A program made the translations under genes and the position numbers. DNA of 6,224 nt, taken from positions 1-6,224 of the forward strand of contig JBDUDA010000184.1 in NCBI GenBank assembly GCA_040003205.1. Reading direction: 5' to 3'. Numbering within the stretch: the stretch's first letter is position 1; the number at the start of each line of letters is the position of its first letter. The notes beneath the pieces were generated by a model. The model was not told the DNA's origin. It did not search any database and was given only the letters and a program-made list of their open reading frames with translations. Below, piece by piece: positions 1-6,057 of this stretch. The DNA comes from JALYIM01 sp040003205 (GTDB taxonomy: Bacteria; Acidobacteriota; Terriglobia; Terriglobales; Acidobacteriaceae).

Positions 1-384
1 AGCAGTGTGACCCTCGAATTCGGACGCAAACAAATCGCAACCTATATGGGCGGTGTGAAGATTCAGGCAGTGAGCCCGGCCCGATGGCTGTATGCAACGC
101 TCATCCTTGGATTTCTTTTTGTCGCAGGACAATATGCGGCCTGGCTGCAACTGAAATCCCAAGGCCTGTTTCTCGCTACCAACCCCAGCAGTTCGTTCTT
201 TTACGTTCTCACCGCGGCGCACGCGTTGCACGTATTCGGAGGATTGGGCGGTCTGATTCGAGTGATCAGGAAGTTCGGCCATTCCACACTTCGCCGCAGC
301 ACACTGGACGCAACTTCTTACTACTGGCACTTCATGGATGTTCTTTGGCTATATCTTCTTTTTCTTTTATGGAGCAAGATCTGA
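1..384 (+). CDS. ctaE: Cytochrome c oxidase subunit III (first of two tandem copies), 3' part
   Basis: This is an inner-membrane, non-catalytic subunit of a heme-copper oxidase that stabilises subunit I and its proton uptake. The reading frame is open to the first base, so the gene starts outside the window; 127 residues remain of a family usually near 200. Three membrane helices are visible (about 28-51, 64-88 and 106-126). Family signatures are the HALHVFGG histidines (H74, H77) and the closing YWHFMDVLWLY helix (W109, H110). Aligned with its neighbour, the helix containing GQYAAW has alanine (A47) where subunit III normally keeps a membrane-buried glutamate. It ends 22 nt before the next gene, with which it is clearly paralogous. 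A GTG at position 7 is not taken as the start because that would leave only half of the family fold. Confidence 0.88.
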   Translation, partial: SSVTLEFGRKQIATYMGGVKIQAVSPARWLYATLILGFLFVAGQYAAWLQLKSQGLFLATNPSSSFFYVLTAAHALHVFGGLGGLIRVIRKFGHSTLRRSTLDATSYYWHFMDVLWLYLLFLLWSKI

Positions 385-396
385 AACCCCGAGCAC

Positions 397-401
397 AGGA
401 G
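397..401 (+). promoter_or_regulatory. Shine-Dalgarno AGGAG deciding the GTG start at 407
   Basis: AGGAG lies 5 nt upstream of GTG 407. No comparable site precedes the in-frame ATG at 338, which is inside the previous gene, or the ATG at 428. It therefore supports GTG 407 as the start of the second subunit III gene. Confidence 0.7.
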
Positions 402-406
402 TTCTC

Positions 407-1036
407 GTGAGCGAAGCCAATTTAACCATGGGAGCGCATGCGGTAGCGCTGTCAGAGGGATCGCCGTTTTCCGTCCCCACCAAGAAGTTGGTGATGTGGC
501 TGTTCATCATTTCCGACGCGATGACTTTTGCCGCATGCCTGGTGGCGTATGGCTTTTTGCGGAATGCCACTCCGAACTGGCCGCGTCCCTTCGAATTTTC
601 TCCGACCGTGATCAACGCCATGGTAATGACTTTTATTCTGGTCACCAGCAGTTTGACCATGCTGATTGCCGTGCGTGCGGCGCAGAACGGGAATAACGCC
701 TCCGCCTTCAACTGGATTCTCATCACTGCGGGAGGTGGCATACTTTTCGCCGTACTGCATATTCGCGAATGGCTTGGGATGATTCACCAAGGGGCGACCA
801 TGTTCCACAATCCGTGGGGAACCGCGACCTTCGGCGCCAGCTTTTACAGCATCACCGGATTGCATTTGCTGCACGTGACCGGCGGCATCGTGGCTTTAAT
901 CGTCGTCGGCCTCCGCTACAAAGGCGGACGCTACAACTCGGACGATATCGAAATTCTCGGGCTCTACTGGCATTTCGTGGACCTGGTCTGGATGTTTGTG
1001 GTCCCTTTTGTCTACCTGCTGAATGTTGCGCACTAA
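407..1036 (+). CDS. ctaE: Cytochrome c oxidase subunit III (second tandem copy), complete
   Basis: A complete 209-residue subunit III of an aa3/caa3-type terminal oxidase in the inner membrane. Five membrane helices are apparent (about 27-51, 68-90, 100-125, 141-169 and 182-206), the count of short bacterial subunit III proteins. Diagnostic features are the REWLGM segment with the buried glutamate E121, the GLHLLHVTGG histidines (H153, H156) and the C-terminal YWHFVDLVWMF helix (W188, H189). The start is GTG 407, chosen for its AGGAG; the longer frame from ATG 338 would overlap the upstream gene and add an unrelated hydrophobic stretch. It sits 22 nt after the first subunit III gene and 21 nt before ctaF, evidently in one operon. 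Unlike its neighbour it keeps the conserved glutamate. Confidence 0.93.
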   Translation: MSEANLTMGAHAVALSEGSPFSVPTKKLVMWLFIISDAMTFAACLVAYGFLRNATPNWPRPFEFSPTVINAMVMTFILVTSSLTMLIAVRAAQNGNNASAFNWILITAGGGILFAVLHIREWLGMIHQGATMFHNPWGTATFGASFYSITGLHLLHVTGGIVALIVVGLRYKGGRYNSDDIEILGLYWHFVDLVWMFVVPFVYLLNVAH

Positions 1037-1045
1037 GATTTGCGC

Positions 1046-1050
1046 GGAGA
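1046..1050 (+). promoter_or_regulatory. Shine-Dalgarno GGAGA deciding the ATG start at 1058
   Basis: GGAGA lies 7 nt before ATG 1058. The alternative in-frame TTG at 1040 would begin upstream of this site and only 3 nt after the previous stop, so ATG 1058 is preferred. Confidence 0.6.
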
Positions 1051-1057
1051 CACCTTT

Positions 1058-1387
1058 ATGAATCCAGCTGAAAAGCAGCACGAAATCAAGCATGGTGGCC
1101 TGGGCAAAGACCTGGTCGTTTACGTTCTCATACTTCTCATCGCAGGCATTCAATTTGCTATCGCCTACCAGCATCTTGACGGCCAGCAGATGTTTGCCCG
1201 CATGCTGGCCCTCGCTATGTTGGAGGCGGGACTGGCAGTGCTGTTCTTCATGCACTTGTGGATGGAAACGCGTCGCCTTTTGCTGTTTGTGGCTATTTTC
1301 ACGCTCTTCGTGCTGGCCACCATGAACTATTTGTGGCCTGACAGCTTCCGAATTCTGGTGGGCGCGCCTTTTTCCAGTTACCATTAA
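1058..1387 (+). CDS. ctaF: Cytochrome c oxidase subunit IV, prokaryotic type
   Basis: A 109-residue protein with three membrane helices (about 19-40, 46-69 and 73-93), the size and topology of the prokaryotic subunit IV (CtaF/CyoD-like) family. This subunit packs against subunits I and III and assists assembly of the oxidase rather than catalysis. The FFMHLWME stretch at the end of helix 2 corresponds to the FMHL-type signature of the family. The N-terminus is short, polar and rich in charged residues and histidine, with no signal peptide. The gene follows the second subunit III by 21 nt and precedes the small CxxC gene by 11 nt, the usual place for this subunit. The main uncertainty is only the exact oxidase class (cytochrome c or quinol oxidising), because subunits I and II lie outside the window. 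Confidence 0.88.
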   Translation: MNPAEKQHEIKHGGLGKDLVVYVLILLIAGIQFAIAYQHLDGQQMFARMLALAMLEAGLAVLFFMHLWMETRRLLLFVAIFTLFVLATMNYLWPDSFRILVGAPFSSYH

Positions 1388-1398
1388 ATTATTGTCCT

Positions 1399-1671
1399 AT
1401 GACTCATAGAAAATTATCCTTCGCGACCTTGGCCCTGGCGGCAATCACCTTGTTTCTCGTTCCCGTGCCAGCCTTTTCGCAGAGTTGCGCGCTCTGTTAT
1501 ACCCAGGCGTCATCCGCCGGAGCTCGCATGATTCAAGCCTTACGCAGCGGGATCGTCGTCCTCATAGCTCCTCCCATGCTGATGACTCTGGGAGTTTTCG
1601 GAGTCGCTTATCGCAAACGCAACCAGTTTCATGACTCAGATTCGGCTGCTGAATCCGATCCCATCGTGTAG
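1399..1671 (+). CDS. Small CxxC membrane protein of unknown function in the oxidase operon
   Basis: I do not recognise a named family. The 90-residue product starts with a hydrophobic signal sequence (residues 6-25), with a possible cleavage near VPAFS-Q27/28. This is followed at once by SCALCY with two cysteines in CxxC spacing (C30, C33), an amphipathic stretch with R43 and R49, a second hydrophobic helix (about 50-70), then RKR and a short acidic tail. The positive residues after helix 2 predict a cytoplasmic tail and put the cysteines on the periplasmic face beside the membrane. It lies 11 nt after ctaF and 40 nt before ctaB, without a visible Shine-Dalgarno site, so it is probably translated with its neighbours. 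By position and topology it could be a copper- or thiol-handling helper of oxidase assembly, or an accessory subunit; this is inference only. Confidence 0.78.
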   Translation: MTHRKLSFATLALAAITLFLVPVPAFSQSCALCYTQASSAGARMIQALRSGIVVLIAPPMLMTLGVFGVAYRKRNQFHDSDSAAESDPIV

Positions 1672-1672
1672 C

Positions 1673-1711
1673 ATGACTATTTCGACCTTCATTCTTCGAA
1701 GCTTTATATAA
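1673..1711 (+). other. 12-codon mini-ORF bridging the CxxC gene and ctaB
   Basis: An ATG one base after the TAG of the CxxC gene opens a frame MTISTFILRSFI whose TAA directly abuts the ATG of ctaB, in the same frame as ctaB. No Shine-Dalgarno site is visible before either ATG. It could act as a reinitiation relay into ctaB, or be chance; nothing shows that the peptide itself has a function. Confidence 0.25.
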
Positions 1712-2617
1712 ATGGCAACCACGCGAGTACTAGCAGATCCGGGCCGAGTCACTTCTTACACTTCAAAGCTGCGGGATTACTACACCCTCACCAAGCCCGA
1801 AGTGAATCTGCTGATTTTAATGACTACCTCTACCGGCTACTATCTCGGTGGACGAGGTGGATTTAAATTGGCTGGACTCATCCATACGTTGATCGGCACT
1901 CTGCTGGTCGCGAGCGGCACCGCCACGTTAAATCAATGGATGGAGCGTGTCTGGGACAGCAAAATGCGCCGCACTTCCAATCGGCCCCTGCCATCCGGAC
2001 GTGTGAGTCCGATGGAAGCGCTCACATTCGGCATTGCCCTAAGTATTGCCGGAGGGGTCTATCTCTGGCTGACGGTTAACGGGCTCGCAGCCGCGCTCGC
2101 AATCTCCACTTTGCTTTCGTATCTGCTGATTTACACGCCCCTGAAAAGGAAGACCGCGCTCTGCACCATGCTGGGCGCAATTCCGGGGGCTATGCCGACT
2201 TTGATCGGTTGGGCAGGAAGTTCCGGCAGTATTGATCGCGGCGCCTGGTATCTCTTCGCCGTTCTTTTTCTCTGGCAATTTCCTCACTTCCTTGCCATCG
2301 CCTTGATGTATCGAGAAGACTATGCGGGCGCGGGATACCATATGCTTCCCGGCTTCGACGCCGATTCCCGCTTCACTCGCGCTGAGATTGTCGGCTTCAC
2401 CATTGCTCTTATAATCACGACTGCATTGCCGATCGTTGACCGCGGAGGCCCCACCTACACCGTCGGAATGCTGCTGGCGGGAGCATTCCTGCTTTACCAT
2501 TCGGCTAAACTTGCGCAAACAAGTTCTAAAGCATTGGCGAGCCGGCTGCTGCATGCTTCGGTAATTTATTTGCCGGTCGTCCTCGGACTGATGATCGCTT
2601 TGAAATCCCACAATTAA
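1712..2617 (+). CDS. ctaB: Protoheme IX farnesyltransferase (heme O synthase)
   Basis: An integral-membrane UbiA-superfamily prenyltransferase that transfers a farnesyl group from farnesyl diphosphate to the vinyl group of heme b to make heme O, the precursor of the heme A used by the oxidase encoded alongside. The 301-residue length is typical. Key features are LTKPEVNLL (26-34), the first diphosphate/Mg site N74-x3-E78-x3-D82 followed by KMRRTSNRPLPSGR (84-97), YTPLKRKT (141-148), GAIPGAMPTLIGW (155-167), WQFPHF (188-193) and the second site YREDYAGAGYHML (200-212). Glutamate at 78, where many homologues have aspartate, occurs in other members and should be functional. Hydrophobic segments account for the family's seven to nine helices. 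The start has no visible Shine-Dalgarno site but an in-frame TAA precedes it immediately. Its place directly after the oxidase subunits fits co-expression of enzyme and cofactor pathway. Confidence 0.96.
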   Translation: MATTRVLADPGRVTSYTSKLRDYYTLTKPEVNLLILMTTSTGYYLGGRGGFKLAGLIHTLIGTLLVASGTATLNQWMERVWDSKMRRTSNRPLPSGRVSPMEALTFGIALSIAGGVYLWLTVNGLAAALAISTLLSYLLIYTPLKRKTALCTMLGAIPGAMPTLIGWAGSSGSIDRGAWYLFAVLFLWQFPHFLAIALMYREDYAGAGYHMLPGFDADSRFTRAEIVGFTIALIITTALPIVDRGGPTYTVGMLLAGAFLLYHSAKLAQTSSKALASRLLHASVIYLPVVLGLMIALKSHN

Positions 2618-2642
2618 TCGTTTTGTTATCATGAGTCGAAAA

Positions 2643-2664
2643 GGCATCGGCGCTCGCCAGTGCC
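2643..2664 (+). other. Stem-loop between ctaB and the first SH3-protein gene
   Basis: GGCATCGGC and GCCAGTGCC can pair around the loop GCTC, giving seven Watson-Crick pairs, one G-U pair and one mismatch. No T-tract follows, so it is not a standard intrinsic terminator. It may modulate read-through from the oxidase genes or be chance. If translation began at ATG 2631 instead of 2700 it would lie inside coding sequence. Confidence 0.25.
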
Positions 2665-2699
2665 GCTTGCGCGCAATCCACCTGGGCCGGAAATCAGCA

Positions 2700-3581
2700 A
2701 TGAGTATGCTCTCCCAACTTTTCGAGGCGCGGCGTCACTACATTTTGAGTTGCGTTCTTCTTCTTTTTTTCGCTGTGATGTCCGCGCATGCCCGCACTAC
2801 GAAACATCAACCGCACTGGGGAGCCGGAATGTCGGTTGAACTCGATGCGTCTTTTGACGAAGCTGTCAAAGTTGTTTCTGGAGTAGCGGGAGACGGCATC
2901 ATCCGCGGCACTTGGGAATATAAAGGTGCGAGCGAACTGGAAGGTGCGCAGGCCGCCAAGACGGCTACAGGATTCGAGCCTTGGAATGGTCATGGTGTAG
3001 TGCTTTATAAAGTGCGCCCCGGCACGGTCGCGCCTGAACACTTTTACGATACTGCCGATCGGGGTACAGTCGCCGTCCGCTACATTCTGGAGGACGCTGG
3101 GCCTAAAAAAACCAAGCTGCGGATCGACGCAGTTTTTGATGAGGACAACCATCACCATCAACATCCATCCGACGGGAAGGTTGAGGACCAGGAATTTGTG
3201 GCGATCTCTGACCGAATGACGGAGCTTGCCGAGCAGAAGGTAAAGCAACTTCAGCAGTCTTCCCAGCAGGAGCAGGAGAAAAAAGTCCAAGATCTTCAGG
3301 AGCAACTCGCCCAGGAACAGGCGGCATTGGAGCAGGCCAATACTAAAGAGCAGCAACTTAAGGACGCATCTCACAGAGTTAAAGGCGGACGGCCTGCGAG
3401 CGTTCGAGCCGAAAACGCGGACTTGAAGAACTCACCTTATAACGAATCGAAAACCATAAAGGAGCTCACGCAAGGCGAGCTCGTGACGGTGCTGTTGCAG
3501 ACTCGGAATTGGTCCCGCGTGCAAACTTCCGATGGCGAAGAGGGCTGGGTATACGGTCTCATGCTCGAGGTCGCACAGTGA
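2700..3581 (+). CDS. Secreted coiled-coil protein with C-terminal bacterial SH3 domain
   Basis: Not a named gene. From ATG 2700 it gives 293 residues. A signal peptide has a basic patch EARRH (9-13), a hydrophobic core (14-27) and a likely cleavage after AHA (29-31). A mixed alpha/beta region follows (about 40-165), including a His-rich HHHQH (151-155). A glutamine/glutamate-rich helix predicted to form a coiled coil spans about 172-224, and a bacterial SH3 (SH3b-like) domain occupies 241-293, marked by a hydrophobic strand, NWSRVQTSDGEEGWVYG and a final strand. Such domains usually bind peptidoglycan or cell-wall peptides, so a periplasmic envelope role is likely. An ATG at 2631 would add 23 basic residues before the signal peptide; neither start has a good Shine-Dalgarno site, and 2700 was chosen because it gives a normal-length signal peptide. 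It overlaps the next gene by 4 nt. Confidence 0.75.
   Translation: MSMLSQLFEARRHYILSCVLLLFFAVMSAHARTTKHQPHWGAGMSVELDASFDEAVKVVSGVAGDGIIRGTWEYKGASELEGAQAAKTATGFEPWNGHGVVLYKVRPGTVAPEHFYDTADRGTVAVRYILEDAGPKKTKLRIDAVFDEDNHHHQHPSDGKVEDQEFVAISDRMTELAEQKVKQLQQSSQQEQEKKVQDLQEQLAQEQAALEQANTKEQQLKDASHRVKGGRPASVRAENADLKNSPYNESKTIKELTQGELVTVLLQTRNWSRVQTSDGEEGWVYGLMLEVAQ
3567..3570 (+). promoter_or_regulatory. Shine-Dalgarno GAGG deciding the GTG start at 3578
   Basis: GAGG is 7 nt before GTG 3578, whose last two bases are the first two of the preceding gene's TGA. The alternative ATG 3587 has a purine-rich GTGAGG only 3 nt away, which is too close. Translation of the second SH3 gene is therefore probably coupled to termination of the first. 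Confidence 0.5.
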
Positions 3582-4765
3582 GGTCGATGTTTTTCTTGCT
3601 GCGGGGCGTACGGCTCAACATGATCGCACTCAGCGTGATTGGGCTCTTGGCGTCTTTCAGTTTCGCGCAGGATGCGAACTCCAAGGAACGGGAGTATCCG
3701 GTCGCGATGCTGGCTGCCAAAACCGCGCTCCAACAACTCGGAGCATATACCGGCAGTCGCCTGCCAACTCTGGACGGCTTCATCAAAACCGAAGGCATCA
3801 AGCTGGATCAGTATCAGCGCCCCTATTACGAATTTAAAATTGACCTCATCCCGAATGCTCCAGACCGCACAACCGTGCGCATAGCGGCCAAAGTCTCCGC
3901 ATGGTATTCCGGCGCAGCCGAACCGCCCGGGTACAAAATTCTGGAAACCAATGGGCGTCTGGAAGACGATATGTTGGATCGTTTGGCGGAGTCTCTCCAA
4001 AAAAATGGTCCTCCCGTGGTTGAGCCCAATGCGCTGTCTAACCAGATTTCTGAAGCCCGCCGGCAGCGTCTTGAGGTTGAGCAACGTATCTCCGCGATGG
4101 AGCAGAGAGCAAATAATCAAGAAGCTGTGACGCCGCTTGACTCGCCGGAATTCGCGAGTGTGATCAAGTCTGACGTTCCGGTGGCAAATGCACCGGGCGC
4201 GAAAAATAAAGCACTTCTTCGCGCGCAATTAGAAGATGAGTTTGAAGTCCTCGAACGTCGTGGAGCCTGGTTGCAGGTAAAGCTGGATGACGGCCGCACT
4301 GGCTGGATGCAACAATCTTCCGTTCATAGTTCGAAAGCCGTTCCTGCAAACGAGCGAAATCGAGGTCCCGCTGTTCCGCGTGGACTGGACGCGTTCACCA
4401 TCCAGCGTGAAAACGCGCAGCCGTTTTCAGGAGACTGGATAGGCCTTAAAGACAAACGGGCGCGTTATATTTTCGTTCGCCCGGTTGGCTCCAGCATTAA
4501 CAGTTCGCCGGTGAACAAGTTGCGCTTCGCTCAATCCATGTTCAGCGAGCGAGGGCGTGAAGCTCTGCACAATTCCCACAACACGCTGGATGGTATTGTG
4601 ATCGTATTTCTGGACCAGGGGGGAGGCATCGCGGCTGCCACCTTAAAGAATGTTCGCTTATGGCTTTCTGGGAATTTGTCGAGCGCTGCATTTCTGAAGA
4701 CATGCTCGCTTGACCCGCCGTCACAGTTTGCGGCCCCGCCACATCCATCCCGGACTTCAAATTAG
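3578..4765 (+). CDS. Secreted SH3-domain protein, second of a tandem pair
   Basis: Not a named gene. From GTG 3578 the product is 395 residues. A signal peptide has its hydrophobic core at about 15-27 and a likely cleavage after SFA (28-30). An N-terminal alpha/beta domain spans about 39-142, including a helix beginning PVAMLAAKTALQQLG and strands YYEFKIDLI and TTVRIAAKVSAWY. A helical charged segment (153-183) and an SH3b-like domain (192-250, with RGAWLQVKLDDGRTGWM) follow, then a further C-terminal region of about 120 residues that the preceding protein lacks. The shared order of signal peptide, N-domain, charged helix and SH3 suggests an old tandem duplication followed by divergence, or two partners of one envelope complex. 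GTG 3578 overlaps the preceding TGA; ATG 3587 or 3620 are alternatives that would also leave a signal peptide. The last 20 residues are proline-rich and look unstructured. Confidence 0.72.
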   Translation: MRSMFFLLRGVRLNMIALSVIGLLASFSFAQDANSKEREYPVAMLAAKTALQQLGAYTGSRLPTLDGFIKTEGIKLDQYQRPYYEFKIDLIPNAPDRTTVRIAAKVSAWYSGAAEPPGYKILETNGRLEDDMLDRLAESLQKNGPPVVEPNALSNQISEARRQRLEVEQRISAMEQRANNQEAVTPLDSPEFASVIKSDVPVANAPGAKNKALLRAQLEDEFEVLERRGAWLQVKLDDGRTGWMQQSSVHSSKAVPANERNRGPAVPRGLDAFTIQRENAQPFSGDWIGLKDKRARYIFVRPVGSSINSSPVNKLRFAQSMFSERGREALHNSHNTLDGIVIVFLDQGGGIAAATLKNVRLWLSGNLSSAAFLKTCSLDPPSQFAAPPHPSRTSN

Positions 4766-5295
4766 CGAGCGGCGGAGACCGCTCGTCCGTCGCTGAAGCA
4801 TTGCAGCACCACGGCCATTCGTATGACTCGCTCGTAACGTTCCGTAACGCTGATTAAAGAAATGCGCGTACCAGGGAATAGAACTCCCAGGTAAAGCCTG
4901 GCGATGGCGTGAAAAGCGTACAAGCGCAGACGCAAAGCGCTCGCAACCAGCTTTTCCCCTGCATCAGCAAGTGCCGGGTCAGAACTGCCCCGGGCCGCGT
5001 CGCCCACTCTCAGCAAAAAAGCCGCGTTACGGGAGGCACATTCGGCGTATTCGATTGCTGCGCGAAGGCGCTCCCGCTGGATGCGGCTGAAGTCTCGCTT
5101 GGGGAGATTGTCTCGCAGAAACTCCTCTTCGGCCGGATCCACCAAATTCCTAAAAGCATTTACGTCAACCAGCTGTATCTTCGAGGTCGCATCTTCCAGT
5201 GCAATTGTTTGCGTTGAGCGGCGTCCCCCAGCTACCCGCAAAAGGAAAACCAAACAGAGCGCCGCGAGAACTACAAGAAAAATGGAAATTATCAT
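4762..5295 (-). CDS. Single-span membrane-anchored protein of unknown function
   Basis: I cannot name a family. The 177-residue product has one N-terminal membrane helix (residues 2-20) followed by GGRR, predicting a cytoplasmic C-terminal domain by the positive-inside rule. That domain is largely helical: EEEFLRDNLPKRDFSRIQRER (57-76; acidic then basic), an Ala/Arg-rich helix (77-101), and a hydrophobic hairpin-like region LYAFHAIARLYLGVLFPG (125-142) that may lie in or on the membrane. ATG 5295 overlaps the TGA of the upstream seven-helix gene as ATGA, with AAAGG 11 nt before the start, so the two are surely co-translated and probably work together. The stop overlaps that of the convergent plus-strand gene by 4 nt. 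No catalytic motif is evident. Confidence 0.8.
   Translation of the reverse strand: MIISIFLVVLAALCLVFLLRVAGGRRSTQTIALEDATSKIQLVDVNAFRNLVDPAEEEFLRDNLPKRDFSRIQRERLRAAIEYAECASRNAAFLLRVGDAARGSSDPALADAGEKLVASALRLRLYAFHAIARLYLGVLFPGTRISLISVTERYERVIRMAVVLQCFSDGRAVSAAR
4766..4785. terminator. Hairpin on the junction of two convergent operons (possible bidirectional terminator)
   Basis: CGAGCGG (4766-4772) and CCGCTCG (4779-4785) form a perfect 7-bp GC-rich stem with a 6-nt loop, beginning right after the plus-strand TAG and lying inside the last codons of the minus-strand gene. Neither side has a proper T-tract, so it is at best a weak or factor-assisted terminator. Hairpins of this size also occur by chance in a window of this length. 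Confidence 0.3.
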
Positions 5296-6053
5296 TGACG
5301 TATTAACCTTTGTAATTCGTCATTCCAGGCATCGAGGTCATGTTCTGGAATCTGGCTATCCGGGGGCGGGGAACTGGGCTTTTCTGGAATTAACACGTAG
5401 AACAACCAGACCAGCACGCAGACATGATAAATGCCCATTACAAAAAAATCCCAAAAATATTTTGAGCCAACATGGGTGCGCAGCGCCGCAGTCGCCAGAG
5501 CGTTACATTCTAAAATCCCAAAACCTAGCGCGATTCCGAAGGAAACGCTTTTCATTGACAAGCCGTAAAAGCTTGCCAGCACGAACAGGCAGACTAGCAG
5601 GCCGCACTGAATGATACTGATCGTCTGATCTATGACGTACAAGGCATCCAACGGGGTTTGAACCGTCGCAGTCAGAGTGCCGCTCGCCAACCCTGCTCCT
5701 AATAGCAAGAGCAGAGCCGCCGCCCAACGAAATGCCCGCTCGCCCACGTGCTTGATCGCCTTATACCCGCTGAATAAGTCATTGAAAATTTCGTAAATAA
5801 TTCCAAAGCGGAGGGTCACACTCGCTGCCGTGCCAAAAGCGAAGGCCTCCCGGTAGGATGGATTCAGAAGAGACTTGGAAGACGCGAGAAAGATCAGGAA
5901 GCTGAACTGACACAGCTCAAACAGCGTATACAAAAAAAACATCAAGAACTTACGCTGAAGTCGACGCCGGATCATAGCTGCCGCAAGGACGACTTGTAGC
6001 GCGTGCGGCGCTATCCAAAGGTAATAAAACAGTACTCGGAGCTGGGGGGACAT
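5292..6053 (-). CDS. Seven-helix integral membrane protein of unknown function
   Basis: I do not recognise a characterised family. The 253-residue protein has about seven membrane helices (8-28, 38-58, 71-92, 108-127, 138-163, 168-192 and 200-222) and a 30-residue polar C-terminal tail that is proline-rich (EKPSSPPPD) and ends in an amphipathic acidic helix (LDAWNDELQRL). Positive residues cluster in the first loop (RRRLQRK, 29-35), the third (KAIKHVGERAFR) and the fifth, predicting N-terminus outside and C-terminus inside, the topology of seven-helix receptors, though helix 6 is weak. There are no transporter, kinase or protease motifs. An in-frame TAG lies 9 nt upstream of ATG 6053, fixing the start. 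Its TGA overlaps the ATG of the single-span partner, and its leader holds an inverted repeat that could control expression. Confidence 0.82.
   Translation of the reverse strand: MSPQLRVLFYYLWIAPHALQVVLAAAMIRRRLQRKFLMFFLYTLFELCQFSFLIFLASSKSLLNPSYREAFAFGTAASVTLRFGIIYEIFNDLFSGYKAIKHVGERAFRWAAALLLLLGAGLASGTLTATVQTPLDALYVIDQTISIIQCGLLVCLFVLASFYGLSMKSVSFGIALGFGILECNALATAALRTHVGSKYFWDFFVMGIYHVCVLVWLFYVLIPEKPSSPPPDSQIPEHDLDAWNDELQRLIRQ
5307..5311 (-). promoter_or_regulatory. Shine-Dalgarno AAAGG for the single-span protein gene
   Basis: AAAGG reads on the minus strand 11 nt before ATG 5295, inside the last codons of the seven-helix gene. It complements the ATGA overlap and supports this start. Confidence 0.45.
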
Positions 6054-6057
6054 GAAC

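Noticed and set aside
338..406. Longer second subunit III starting at ATG 338.
   Set aside because: It would overlap the end of the first subunit III gene, has no ribosome-binding site, and GTG 407 has a clear AGGAG.
1701..1714. AT-rich TTTATATAA as a -10 box.
   Set aside because: It abuts the ctaB start, so transcription would begin inside the gene, and there is no matching -35.
2600..2632. TTGAAA and TATCAT as a promoter for the first SH3 gene.
   Set aside because: The spacing is 21 nt, too long for a sigma70 promoter, and the -35 lies in the end of ctaB.
3240..3360. CAG/GAG-rich stretch as a DNA repeat.
   Set aside because: It is explained by the glutamine/glutamate-rich helical segment it encodes; there is no regular repeat unit.
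4618..4765. Run of six G in the second SH3 gene as a frameshift site; another frame continues as an amphipathic stretch (AFWEFVERCISEDML) before a TGA.
   Set aside because: The annotated frame continues with plausible strands (IAAATLKNVRLWLSG), and third-base composition does not favour either frame. Homologues would be needed to argue for a frameshift.
4833..4849. Direct repeat CGTAACG, two copies 3 nt apart.
   Set aside because: Too short, inside the coding end of the single-span protein gene, and not repeated elsewhere that I can see.
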